From Saturnia japonica (Eukaryota > Arthropoda > Insecta > Lepidoptera > Saturniidae): 64,000 nt of DNA. Position 1 is the stretch's first letter; each line of letters begins with the position of its first letter. Made by a program: the position numbers and the translations under genes. Shown here one piece after another: positions 46,320 through 58,135 of the stretch. Below the pieces are notes generated by a model. The model made no database searches, had not been told where the DNA came from, and saw nothing but the letters and a program-made list of their open reading frames with translations. The stretch is from contig CM065328.1 of the NCBI GenBank assembly GCA_033032175.1, positions 12,214,690-12,278,689 on the forward strand, written 5' to 3'.

Positions 46320-46640
46320 TTCTCTCTTCTTGGGGCAGTCCGACTGGTGGAATACTTTCACCCTATAGAAGATAAGCCAAATAGCCTTGTGTTGTGTTCC
46401 CGCGGTGAGTAGGATTTCCAGGGCTCCATGGGGTAGAGGGGATCAAGCTTGGCAACGTACTATTTAAAGCTATGGTATTACAAACGTACGTAGACTTTCC
46501 AAGTCCGGTGAAGCTGTTAAAGCCGCAGCGGCACTGTCTTTGGATAGGGCCCCTAAGGCTAACAAAGTAGTCAGTTCAAAAAAAAAAAAAAGCTTACGTA
46601 GACCACGGTAACAGCTTACCGTCAGGCGGGCCGTATGCTT
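46320..46640 (+). repeat. Family Y repeat with nested retroposon
   Basis: ggggcagtccgactggtgga ... gttcccgcggtgagtaggat ... cagcttaccgtcaggcgggc, interrupted at 46496-46594. Confidence 0.65.
46496..46594 (+). mobile_element. Very short A-tailed retroposon with target duplication
   Basis: 99 bp: aagtccggtgaagctgttaa ... agggcccctaaggctaacaa ... A-run. Flanked by TACGTAGAC at 46487-46495 and 46595-46603. Inserted in a LINE 3' end repeat. Confidence 0.8.
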
Positions 46641-47097
46641 CTGTGCCATTATAACCTACTTGTTAGCGCGGCGCTTTCATGATCGTAACTGTTTATTCAT
46701 CTCATGAAGTCATAAACCAATATAACCATGGTGTCTTTGATGGATAACGATCGTTTTACATTTAGGCCCCAACGTGTTCTTGAACCATTTTACAATGTTA
46801 TCATCGATGAGCTTGTCGTTATTCTGCAAAAAAAACAGCTACAATTAAGATTTTGAAATGTTTTCATTGAGTAATATTTTATGAACTAGACAATTTTAAA
46901 AAGTGGTTTAACTCCCCTTCTGAAGCGCCTACGGTCTCGCCCCAATACGGAAGTGATTTTCCTTCTGATCGCTCCGAACAATGATTGTTCGGAAATTCTT
47001 TCTAACAAAATATAAAAAAACGCAAATTCAAAGTGCTTGTGCATTCGTGTATGTATAATGCTATAATTTTTGAACTAAAACGTTTTCTTTTTAACCG

Positions 47098-47290
47098 ACT
47101 ACATTCGAATGTATATGTAGATATATTTACGGATGTTCAGCCATAACTTCTTTGTTTATGAACCGATTTGGATTATTCTTTTTTCGTTAGATAGGAGATC
47201 CCATTTTAATTTCATTGCCATTAGACCATCAGCTTCGAAGATACACAAAGAAATTCTTCAAAATTATTGAAGTTCTTTGTTAAAAATTGT
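47098..47290 (+). repeat. Interspersed repeat family U
   Basis: acattcgaatgtatatgtag, ggatgttcagccataacttc, gaaccgatttggattattct. Confidence 0.6.
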
Positions 47291-47360
47291 CTTGTTATGT
47301 TACATAAATTCTTTTCTCGTCCTGACGATACTTAATCGTGAAAAGGTTTGTTTAATTATA

Positions 47361-48047
47361 GATATAAATCGATCAGTGTTGCCAGACGTCCCAAATTTTG
47401 GCCCAAAATTAAATGTCCTGCGTGGGACAGGCTTAATCTCGCTTTGTGTGGATTACTCGTAGCAGCGCGAAGGAAATTTCAAAATAATTGAAATATTCAG
47501 AAAATTATTCGTAAGTCTTACGGGAAAAGTATTAATTCATATTATTTTTATCTTAAGTCTTAACTGCCTTACATAGTCAACTAAACAGTTATTATTATTA
47601 CTTATCATAACATACCATCAGGCCTGCCTCCGAAGTGTTAGGCACAAGTGTGTTAATGGACACCCATAGTTTGCCAGGTATATTTTTAGGTCCCATGTAA
47701 TTAGGGGGCAAGCCTATTGCCATTAATCGGGCACGAAGCCAAACTGAGCTGCTACTGAGCCCAATAAACCCAATAACACTTTGTTCCACATGGGAATCGA
47801 ACCCAGGACCTCAAAAATAGGATCACTAGGCTAATGAGGCGGCTATTATGAAAGTAAATTAACGTATATTCATTAACATTAATTTTTATGGCTATGATGT
47901 ATCATCACTGTAAGTTAATTTTTAAATTGATATAAAAGGAAATATAGTAAAACCTATTACGTGTTTTATTATGTTCCGCTTTTTACCCAAAAGGTCACAA
48001 AATTTCGCTTTACCCGAAAAAATCTGGCAACGCTGATATCGATTAGC
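47361..48047. repeat. Possible element bounded by inverted gttgccag ends
   Basis: Left end aatcgatcagtgttgccaga (about 47367); right end, reverse, tctggcaacgctgatatcgatt (about 48030-48051). The left half recurs at 60790-61010. A SINE-A is nested inside. Boundaries tentative. Confidence 0.35.
47608..47845 (-). mobile_element. tRNA-derived SINE-A
   Basis: Reverse copy: cataccatcaggcctgcctc ... gaatcgaacccaggacctc ... cactaggctaatgaggc. It lies between the two inverted gttgccag motifs at 47375 and 48033. Confidence 0.8.
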
Positions 48048-49124
48048 ACGAACGTTTTTAAATAATAATTTAAAATATAACACCAATAAAAATTGCCATT
48101 TCCAATAGGCTTGCTCCACGGGGCTGCAGTCCATTTAACCCTGTGTTTAAGATTGCACGTCTTGCACGACTTAAAGCAAAGAGCAATGAAAATAGTTAAA
48201 ACTTAAGGACAATATAAAATTATGTTAATCAATTCATAGCAATACAGTTGAAATTGCATTTGAATAAATGTTGGAATAATTCTCAATATAGCCAGTGTTC
48301 TATCATAACACAGAAGTGGCAGTTGACGTTTGACCTTGTATGTAGTTATTGGTCGGCCGGCATTATCCAACAGTACACAAGCTGAAATCATGGTATTCGT
48401 TTTTGTAAAGAAAAAAAATTACCAATAAATAATAATATTATACAAACCTTAAATAACAAAATAAAAAGATTAACATAATAAAGTATAAACAGTTAACATA
48501 TTAACTATCAGCATGCCTCTAAACAAAGTTGAAAATCTATAAACTTTCTCCAAAAAATTCTACTATTCTCTTACATTTTTCTATAATCTGGACATCCTAC
48601 ATACAGATGAATTAACCCCAATATTTATAAAAATGTCGACGGTCAAAGAACCCACGTAAGGTTATGTACAAGGAAATCGAGTCGATCAGTTATCTGCGGA
48701 CTGCGAGTGGTTAAAGAATCCATTTAATTAAAAAAACTGCTGATTACACCCTTCTGATTATAAAAAAATATGTTCCGTATTTGTGGCCCATTACCATATT
48801 TTTAATCGTGTAGACTGTCCAGTATTTTTTTAATTAGTAACACGGAAAATAGACGGAACCAAGTCTGATGGTAAAAATAGTAGGTACCTACAATCCAAAA
48901 ACAAGGGTGAACTGCGAAAGATCTGCGTGTCTACCATGCTGGCCTTCGCAAAATCTAAAGTTTTAAAATGTAATGTTAATGTTTAGTAAACGTATTTAAC
49001 TGTGGTTATGTGTACTATAACTGGATGTAACTCGTATAATAAAGAAATTAACATAATAATACGCACACTATTTCATTCCGTTTTTGATCTCGCCTTATTC
49101 AACCCATTGCTGATGTATACCATA

Positions 49125-49457
49125 CTAGCGATCGCCATAAGGTCGAAATTCTACCATCAACTTTTTGATCATAGACTATTTTCTGTTTGACATTTGCGGT
49201 ATGAACCTAAACAATGAATATTATATCACTTGCTGTAACTTTTCATTGAGTGACAATGTCAATATTTTGGGGGGTCTAAGTTCAATGGCACCTGTCGGTT
49301 TAGGATTCGCAGTATTAATTTATTTAATTTTATATATTAGTAACAGATTTAGCTTTCTGCACTCCTTCTCCATATAAAATTTAACTATGCAAAATTTCCG
49401 TGCACGCAATACGTTTAAAAAGGGGTAGAATGCTTTTTTCACGTATTAATATATAGA
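49125..49457 (-). mobile_element. Helitron Hel-A, complete copy
   Basis: 333 bp. On the minus strand it starts TCTATATATTAATACGTG and ends CCTTATGGCGATCGCTAG. Flanks are A before and T after, the Helitron insertion rule. The CGATCG palindrome next to the end may serve as the terminal hairpin. Confidence 0.8.
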
Positions 49458-49841
49458 TTCTATATCTAAGGTTTCTACCAATTACATTAAAATGAATTGG
49501 TATATGCAAATATGTTATTGATTTACTACAGCAGAACGCCGTCCACAGCTGCCGCCCGCTAAAAGCTTTCAGATCTACAATCGACGTGCGCACGCGCATC
49601 ACATAATATATCGGTTTTTATTTTTATTTTCCATATGTTTTTAGCTATCAAATAAATCAGTTAAGACTTCTGAAGATATTTTCAAGCAAATGGATTTCCT
49701 GTACCATCAAGTTAACAACGTCTAGAGGGTGAGCAGTGTATTTTATTGTTTATATATTTATTTATGAATGGTTTTACTGTTATTATGAATATTTTATGGA
49801 ATATTAAGTTAATGTGGCATTGAAAATACATTTCATATACA

Positions 49842-50100
49842 AGTAACTGCCTCGTTAGCCTAGTGGTCGTAAGCGCGACTGCTATGATCGAGGTCCTGGG
49901 TTCGATTTCCAGGTCGAGCAAAGTGTTATTGAGTTTTTCTATGAAATTCTCAGTAGCAGCTCGGAGTTTGGCTTTGTGCCCGATTAATGGCAATAGGCTC
50001 GCCCCCTATTACATGGGACCTAAAAACATACTTGGCGAACTGTGCGTGTACATTAGTACACCTCTGCCTAACACTTCGGGGATACAGGCGTGATGGTATG
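49842..50100 (+). mobile_element. tRNA-derived SINE-A
   Basis: A box TAGCCTAGTGG, B box GGTTCGATTTCC, same 3' end (cctctgcctaacacttcggg ... gatggtatg). Nearly identical to the 3186 copy. Confidence 0.85.
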
Positions 50101-50152
50101 TACATACATACAATATACATGTATTTGTAAATAAATATATAAATACGAGATA

Positions 50153-50248
50153 TTATAAAACTCAAGGGATTGTCTCTTTGTTTGAACGCGTTAATCTCTG
50201 GAACTACCAGATAGATTTAAGAAAATATTTTTTGCATTTTATAGGCTA
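50153..50248 (+). mobile_element. Hel-C 5' fragment
   Basis: attataaaactcaagggatt...aatctctggaactaccagat, cut at 50248/50249 by the complete Hel-B copy. Confidence 0.55.
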
Positions 50249-50780
50249 CTAGCTGTGCCCGCGGCTTCGCTCACGTGGACTACAGAATGCCCGCGCAAAT
50301 TTTGCTCCCCCACTTCCGGCTATTATAAAGGCAAAAATTCTAATTGTGGGTGTTCCTTAAAAGATAGATGTATACTCTCCCTGACTTTTTTGTAGGTCTT
50401 TTTAATGCCTACAATTATGAAATAAATTAATTTGCTATAACTCTTATGATTTACTCAGCGTAAGCCATTTAAGCGCCCGAATTGATTCACAATTATCAGT
50501 TTTTTCTTATCGGAGCGGAACCCTAATTATTTTTCTAAAATAAAAGTAGTTTAAGTTACTCCCTATAACATCAGCTATCTATTAGTGAAAGCCTCGTCAA
50601 AATCGGTCCAGCCGTTTTGGAGATTACCCGGAACAAACAGACAGACAGATAGACAAAAATTAAAAAAATGGGTTTTTTGTTATAGGTAGTGTATATAGAT
50701 AGGTACTTTCATATGCATTTAGTAAAAAGCTGTTATTTTCACATTACAAACATACATTTCAATTTTATTAATTGTATAGA
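50249..50780 (-). mobile_element. Helitron Hel-B, complete copy
   Basis: 532 bp. The minus strand starts TCTATACAATTAATAAAATT and ends GCCGCGGGCACAGCTAG, inserted between A and T. Non-autonomous, with no open frame. It contains the phrase aaaatcggtccagccgtttt (about 50610) and an acagacagacagat tract. Confidence 0.82.
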
Positions 50781-51194
50781 TATTGAGAAAGGTTATAGAG
50801 CATGGAACTTCACGCTGTGACTTTAAGTAGCGGAGCAGGAACAACAATAAGCGTCAAGCAATCTGGAAAGTAATTAAGGGGACGGAAGAGTTAGTAAAAT
50901 AAATTTAACACGGGGAAAACCGTAGGGCACAGGTAGAGTACTCTGGAAAAAAAATGTTGCTTTAGTGAAAGTGACTTATAGTCACCGTTAAAGACCGTAA
51001 AAGGTTTGAGAAACGCTTTTAAAGTGAAAATTACAATCTTTAGCACCACACTCCTCTGACACGTGCCACCAATAACTATGGAGTAGATAAGAGCTTATCT
51101 AAAACGTTTTGTATGCAAGTCCTTACTTATCTAACTTAAAGACAACATGTACGTTTTGTTCATGGTTTACCTTATAATAATAATATTAATGAAT

Positions 51195-51553
51195 CTTATT
51201 GCATATCCGTGCACGCGACTCCGCTCACGTGGACTACAGAATGTCGTCGCTATTGTGGTGACCCCACTTCCATCCACGGCAGTCGTCTTCCGGTTACTCT
51301 AAAGATACTTATTATTTTATTTGTGGGGAACCCTAATTGTAGCCTAAGTTACTTCTTATAACATCAGCTATGTCTCAGTGATACTCCCGTGAAAATCGGC
51401 CACACCGTTTCGAGACTAAACGAATCAAACAGACGGACTGACAAAAAAAAATCGTTTATGTGGGTACACTGTATATACTTTCATATGCATTTAGTAAATA
51501 GCTATTATTTTGAAATTACAAACATACATTTCAATTCTTTTTATTTTTATAGA
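51195..51553 (-). mobile_element. Helitron Hel-B copy, decayed
   Basis: Shares gcgactccgctcacgtggac and the 5' end (tttttatagat on the plus strand) with Hel-B but has lost the CTAG terminus and internal pieces. Confidence 0.65.
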
Positions 51554-51689
51554 TGACGTATTTTACAACCACATCCTGAGACAGAGGCATATTTGACCCT
51601 ATACAACAATTATTTACGTGTCTCTTTGTATTGTTTTTTAGCGTTTTTATACAACTAAGTTGGCAAACAAGCTTATGACCCGTCTGATT

Positions 51690-51870
51690 GTAAGTGGTTA
51701 CCTAAGTATGTGGACATTTGTAGCACCAGAGGTATCTCTAGCGTGATGGCGACAGTGAACCCCGCTTCCCCAAGGAAGATTGAAAACCTTACTTACCACT
51801 GAAACACAACACAAGGTCTCTGTAGGATGGGTATATTCAACCAGTCGGACTGCCCCAAGTAGATGGCATT
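51690..51870 (-). repeat. Family Y repeat, reverse
   Basis: tgatggcgacagtgaacccc ... cttacttaccactgaaacac ... gtcggactgccccaagtag. Confidence 0.62.
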
Positions 51871-52450
51871 GATGCAAAGAGATAAAAAATTCACACACGA
51901 TAGAAGTGAAACTTCAGTAAATCGACAAAAACTTCACCCAGTTCCAAACGGTCGTAAACGCCAGTAAAAAATGTATGGGAATGTAGCCCTTACCTTACAC
52001 AGTATATCATTCATATTAGCTATTGTGTCTCTTACCTGTCGTTTTTTCCGTTGCATCCAGTTTGCAATCACAACGATTCTAAAGAAGTTTCACTTCAAAA
52101 ATGTAGGTTATTCAAACAGCTTTAACATACATACATATTATGGCATAACATAATATATATTTATTACCCGACTGTGATAAAAGAGGGTTACGTTTTACGT
52201 GCGTATGTATGTAGGTATGTCTATTTCTTTAGCACTACCTGTAGCCTAAACGACTTGATGGATTTTAGCATACGAGATGTCGTTAGATTTGTCTTAATCG
52301 TGGGAGTGACATAGACTATATAATATTTAAGTACGACGACTGGGGATCAGATAAAAAGCAAAAGTAGAAAAATATTGTTTAAAGTGTTTTTATTGCAGTC
52401 GGTTTTTTTTTGTTTCCTGTTTAATCGTTTACCTTGTTATAAAATTCAGT

Positions 52451-52702
52451 GTCTGATTGCCTGATTAACCTAGTTTTCCTAAGCGTGACTGCTATGCTCG
52501 AGGTCCTGGGTTCGATTCTCAGGTCGAGTAAAGTGTTATTGGGTTTTTTCTATGAAATTCTCATTATCAGCTCGCAGTTTGGCTTTGTACCCGATTAATG
52601 GCAGTAGGCTCGCTTCCTATTACATAGGACCTAGAGCATACAAGGCGAATTATAGTTGTACATTAGTACACCTCTGCCTAACCCTTCGGGGATACAGACG
52701 TT
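52451..52702 (+). mobile_element. tRNA-derived SINE-A
   Basis: A box decayed (taacctagttttc), B box GGTTCGATTCTC, then the family body to gggatacagacg. Confidence 0.8.
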
Positions 52703-53474
52703 ATTTATTGTTTTTGCCGTTGTTTTCTTCGTTTTTAATCGATCCTTGTGCTGTACGAGGTACCTTTTTTTTAAGTTTCAATTTAACTTTAGTCAGAAAA
52801 TATAGACACATGTTTTCAGATAACAGACGAGAAAAGCTAATAATACTTGATAAACATTTGTGCCCTAACCACCCCAAAGCAGTATAATCACAAAGATTAC
52901 AACCCCTACACCACGTTGCCTTCAATGATTTTATTACTGTGTCATCTAATTACATTTATGTCGATGTTTATCACAGCAACATATGGGCTTAGATTTTTTA
53001 GGGCAGATAGAGTTTCCAGGAACGTTGACCCTTTATAGCGTAGAATAATACTTTACCGGTTGTTCAAGTTAATTTGGTTATGTATATTTAATTACAAGCT
53101 TTACATACAAAAACTCAACTAACAAAATGATCTGAACGGTAAATCTAATTATTATTTAATAGGACGACTATATTTTTTTAAGTATAACTTATCATGCTCT
53201 AAGAACGGCGACCACTGTCGTAAGCCTAACGCTTATCTAAAATCGTGGTTACTTGGTTACCCATGTCAGTAGGTAAATATTTGAAAAGCCACTAAGAGAC
53301 ATTCACCTTCCTCTCCGTGGTATGATGTTATTCAAAACCCCTCCTATAATGGGAGAAGAGATTTTTTGAAGAACTACAACTCTTTAATACGTTATGTCGA
53401 TGTATCTCTTGAGGTTTGAACCAGCGTAAGCCACGAAGCGTCCGAAACTCGATTTACTGACGACATGCTTACAA

Positions 53475-54068
53475 ATCTGTACAATTAATCAAATTTAAGT
53501 GACTGTTTGTAATGTCAAAATAACAGTTTTTACTAAATGCATATGAAAGTATATACGACAACTATAACAAAAAGCCTATTTTTTTTTAATTTTTGCATTT
53601 CTGTCTGTTTGTTCCGGGTAATCTCCGAAACGGTTGGACAGATTTTGACGGGACTTTCACTGATAGATAGCTGAATTTATAGGAAGTAACTTAGGCTACT
53701 TTTATTCCTAAGTCCGGTGAAGCTATAAAAGCTGCAGCGGCTTCAGGGCCCCTAAGGTTAAAGTATAGTCAGTTAAAAAAAAAAAGATACTTTTATTTTA
53801 GAAAAAATAATTATGGTTCATGAATACTGGTCATGGTGAATCAATTCGGGCGCTTAAATGACTTACGCTGAGTAAACCGTAAGAGATATAGCAAATTAAT
53901 GTACTACATAATTATAGGCATTAAAAATACCTACATAAAAGTCCTATATCTATCTTCTAAGGAACACCCACAATAAGCATTTTTATCTTTTAATTTGCAG
54001 GGAGCGGGGGAGCAATATTCGCGCGGGCATTCTGTAGTCCACGTGAGCAAAGCCGCGGGCACAGCTAG
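53475..54068 (+). mobile_element. Helitron Hel-B, complete copy with nested retroposon
   Basis: Starts TCTGTACAATTAATC after an A and ends AAAGCCGCGGGCACAGCTAG before a T. It is longer than other copies because an 81-bp A-tailed retroposon is inserted at 53707-53787. Confidence 0.82.
53707..53787 (+). mobile_element. Very short A-tailed retroposon with target duplication
   Basis: 81 bp: aagtccggtgaagctataaa ... gggcccctaaggttaaagta ... an 11-A run. Flanked by TACTTTTATT at 53697-53706 and 53788-53797. Inserted in a Hel-B Helitron. Confidence 0.8.
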
Positions 54069-54116
54069 TCTTAATATAAATATATTATACTTTCAAACCT
54101 TCCGTAATAAATTCTT

Positions 54117-54326
54117 TAACGGCCGTTTTCAATGAATTCGTTATCTTAGATTAAGATCCTCGATTAGTACATATTTGTAATAAGTACTATTTTTAACTTA
54201 CAACAATTATCGACTTCCCTCTTATATATTCAAGCTATAGGATATGGATATATATTATGTAGATAAGAAAAACTATCCTTAGTAACTAAGAACGACGGAT
54301 AGATAGGTTATTGAAAACGGCCGTAA
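54117..54326. mobile_element. MITE with ACGGCCGTTTTCAAT termini
   Basis: About 210 bp bounded by ACGGCCGTTTTCAAT on the left and ATTGAAAACGGCCGT on the right. A second copy in the other orientation lies at 37815-38060 with an insertion near its left end. Confidence 0.68.
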
Positions 54327-54824
54327 ATGACAATGAAAACCGTATAGGTATCTAAATATCCGCTGCATAGTTTAGAATAAGTAAGCGGACAAACAGACAG
54401 ACAAGGATATAGGTAGGTACATAAAGCAGGTGGATTATCAGAAGCTTTTATTGTATATTATCGACATCTCTGTTTACTCTAGAAAGCGTATGCAGCCGTG
54501 AAGGTGCGTGACCAGTAAGTCAACGAGGGGTTCTCGGTTGGCTCATCAGCGGTTGATCGCGCACCCTGGCGGCCGGCACGCTACTCTCCCCCTGTAATTA
54601 ACTAGATGGACACCGCGGCGCAGATATCGATTCCTTAAATTTATATACGGGCTGTTCAGAATTGATTTTTCTATGTAATTGCAACATCTCTTTTTATTGG
54701 GTTAAATGTGTTTATTTACTAAATAAAAATAACACCAAATTAGAACTAATTGCAAGATTAGAACAATTTATTTTAAGTTTTAAATAAACGAAAGTTTAAT
54801 ATAATAAATAATGTTGAATCTGGG

Positions 54825-55232
54825 AGTTGACAAATTTTGGAAAATTGTTTTAAACACTTTAATTCCTATGAATATTTATTTATTATTTTTATTATTATTA
54901 ATGCAGCACAAAAAGTGGTTTAAATTTTTTTTTTTTTTTTCAAATAAAAAATAAACCAAATAAAGGGTTCATTATGATTCCGTGACGTCACATTCATTTT
55001 ATATGTCATTTTGTATGATAACAGTGACAAGTTTGACAATTGACGCAAGAGTCTAACGTTCATATTTCCTGAATGATGACGTAATATTTTAAAAAATATT
55101 AATTTTTCTAAAGAGAAAATGAAATAAACAAACAATTACTACTTCCAGATTTGTGTTGTTTTAGGCTTTTTATCTATAAACCAATATTACTCAATAATTT
55201 ACTTTAATTTTTAAACATACAGTCAACTTGCT
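54825..55232 (+). repeat. Interspersed repeat family X
   Basis: Second copy of the 9960 family, same orientation, ending aacatacagtcaac. Confidence 0.65.
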
Positions 55233-55895
55233 GATTGTTGTCATTGTGAAGTAAAGAACTGATTTCTCTGATGGCTTAAAAATCATGTCCACCGGGTTTT
55301 ACTTTCAAAAGGTTATAATAGAGTGGATAATTATGTGAATGATAGTGATGTCTCGAAGTGACGCCCTCTCTGTGCATCCACTAAATATAATTATTACTTG
55401 TAAATAGTAATTGATAAGCCCGATTAAATTTGTTGCCAGTTTTTCTCGATAAAAGTGGTGTTTGTCCGAACTGGTGGTAGTATTTTAACTTTCATAAATG
55501 CCTTCGTATGGCCTAACTGAACAAAGTTCGTACTTTTGATTTTGATTCGTCATTATTACCTACAGTTATCAGGAGGTAATTTTTATAGAGAAAGATACTT
55601 CAAAAACCCTTTGACGGGCGGCAATATTTCACTACAATTTTTCAATAATTTTTTTGTCAATTTTTCGCTGCTTTATACGTTGCTTGATAAAACATTCTGA
55701 CAGTACCACATAATTTAATAGGCATATATCACAATGCTAAACCTAAAATAAAGTACTAAAAAAGGTAAAGAGAAAAAATATCGTAACAGTCATCTAGCGC
55801 ACCTAAACCCTGTCTAAGGTACGCGATAGCTTTATTGCCATGCTATTTAATTTTTCATTTAATACTTTGAATCTACACGATTAATTTGATACTTT

Positions 55896-56075
55896 GATGA
55901 TAGGTTTAGCGTTACGGATACAATTTCACCTAATGTTAAGTGACGATGTTGCCCAATATGATAACACGTTAAGCCTATTGAGAGCTCTCAAGTGCAGCTG
56001 CCGGAAAACACCCATAGGTGCTTGACGACACATTTTCAACTTGAGGGTGGTAGCTAGCCAGGCGGGCATTAGAAA
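55896..56075 (-). mobile_element. SINE-B, 3' part
   Basis: ataggtttagcgttacggat ... ggtggtagctagccaggcgg. Head missing. Confidence 0.72.
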
Positions 56076-56624
56076 ATTAAGCCACTATTGCGTATTACAC
56101 TGTCCGCTCCTAGTTGATGTGCGCTAGGTTTGACTATATAGATGACAAAATATGAACCGAGAAAACTAACCGGAATCCCAAACACTGCATCATCTGTGCA
56201 AACAGCGCGGTGTAATTGTATATTTCACGAGAGAGCAAACATATCGCGTGTCATTCGCAGTGAAAATAAACAGAACGCGGAACGTCCTGTATACAGCCCA
56301 TAATGTACTGCTGCGTGAGACACACCGCTTACAGAGTGCGTCTAACAATACTTCTACTGTAAATATTAATAACAATCCACTTTTAAAAGTGAAATAACTC
56401 ACCAGAGTCTCCTGTCGGTTATATTCGGCTAGTTTCTAATTGTTATTCTAACTTCCAGTACTTCCCTACGCCTTGTTTATGTTTCTGCCCCATTCCCTAG
56501 AGACATTGCGTTAAGTTATATCCAAGGTTATTTATAGTATAAACCTTAATCAATGAATATATTATAAAATGTAAATGAATTTTTCAAATCTGCCTTTTCT
56601 TATAATGCAGAGATATTATTATTG

Positions 56625-56977
56625 ATTAGGTATGCCCGCGGCTCCGCTCGCGTGAGCTGCTTAAGTTACGCTGCTACTTTGGTTTATTTTATTTGCGCAG
56701 AACACTAATTCTATTAGTTTTCTAAAATAAAAGTAGCCTAAGTTACTCCATAGAACATGAACTATCTGCCAGTGAAAGTCTCCTCAAAATCGGTCCAAAC
56801 TTTTTGAATATTATCCGGAACAAACAAACAGACAGATAGACAGATAAAAAATTTAAAAATAGTTTTTTTACTATGGGTACCTACCGTGTATACTTTGATA
56901 TGCATTTAGTCAAACGATGTTATTTTGACATTACAAACAGACACTTTAAATTTTATTTATCATTTTGATTATATAGA
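56625..56977 (-). mobile_element. Helitron Hel-B copy, internally shortened
   Basis: The 3' end reads ttaggtatgcccgcggctcc on the plus strand and the 5' TC is at 56976-56977. The middle is shorter than in complete copies and the terminal CTAG is mutated. Confidence 0.7.
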
Positions 56978-57143
56978 GTCATACGATACTTATGCCCGTG
57001 TGTCTCGAGAGCTACTAAACGACGCGACGACACCTGGCCTCTGACGTCACTGCCACCCCTCACTATGGACAATCACAATTATATTAAGATTAACTTTTAA
57101 ACGGCCAGTCAGATATTAAAGTAATTTACTACTTAACAAGACA

Positions 57144-57375
57144 TGAAGTCATGATGGCTCAGTAGTAGGGAGGACACCGCGTCGATTGTCGCGAGTTCGA
57201 ATCCCTGCAATGAGGCAGAGCGCCCGGTGAAGGAAAACATCGTGATGAAACCATAGCATGGTGGTAGAGCTTTTTCAAATGCTCTCCTGGCTAGCTACCA
57301 ACGACATGTTGAAAATCTGTTAGCAAACATCTTTAAGTACCTAAATTCCGGCAGCCTCATTTGAAAGACATTTCC
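57144..57375 (+). mobile_element. tRNA-derived SINE-B
   Basis: A box TGGCTCAGTAG, B box AGTTCGAATCCC, then gaaggaaaacatcgtgatga and tagcatggtggtagagc blocks. One of the best-preserved copies. Confidence 0.85.
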
Positions 57376-57793
57376 CCCATTAGATACAGACTACTACCTA
57401 CTAACAGCGCGCATATTATACTTGACCCGTATCTACAATTAATTCTTAATCCACTACATATCTTATGCGAACCTATTATAGGTGCCCACTACATTGACAA
57501 AATACAAAATCGCAAATATAATATTTAAAAAAATTAATTTAGTGAAGTAAAGTAAGTTATTACAATGTATGAAATACTACTTGTAATAAAAACAATGATT
57601 TAAATTACTACTAATATAAATAATAGAAAACAAATGTAATTAACACTGTAACATTAAAATAATGCATTGAATCGACCACTATTTTCCAAATAATAATAGA
57701 AAAAATATAAAAAATTAGAGTGACCAGTCACTCTAAAATATCAATTATTGTAAGTTAAACTAAGTGTTTGAAGTGAAATAACTTTTAATCTTG

Positions 57794-58135
57794 TTAATAA
57801 AGTTCGGTAATGTCTGCAAATAAGTCTAAATTTTCTATTAATCCATTAAACCCATTGTATGTTCTGCGCGTTCTCACGACAGACGAGTTATATCCGAGAT
57901 AGGTTCTACAGTGTGGTTGAGAGAAAATTTTACTAATTCTATTTCTAGGATAATTATGAGGAACATTAAAATTGACTTCTGTTAGAATATTGGGACAATC
58001 AATACGGCCAACTATGATCTTATGTAGAAATGCAAAATCATGAAATTTACGTATATTTTGAAGTTTTAACATTTTAAAATATGAGAGCCGGTTATCATAC
58101 CTATGTATCTCTGTGAGATATACCTGAGAATTTAA
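57794..58135 (-). pseudogene. Jockey/CR1-like LINE reverse transcriptase C-terminus
   Basis: Minus-strand frame: SQVYLTEIHRYDNRLSYFKM, LKLQNIRKFHDFAFLHKIIV, GRIDCPNILTEVNFNVP, RTYLGYNSSVVRTRRTYN, ending LDLFADITELY. The pattern matches LINE tails (Y..rL....L..R...D..FLyKI..G.id.p.LL....F.vP.r). It is open without stops for about 110 codons but 5' truncated (stop near 58140). Confidence 0.8.
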
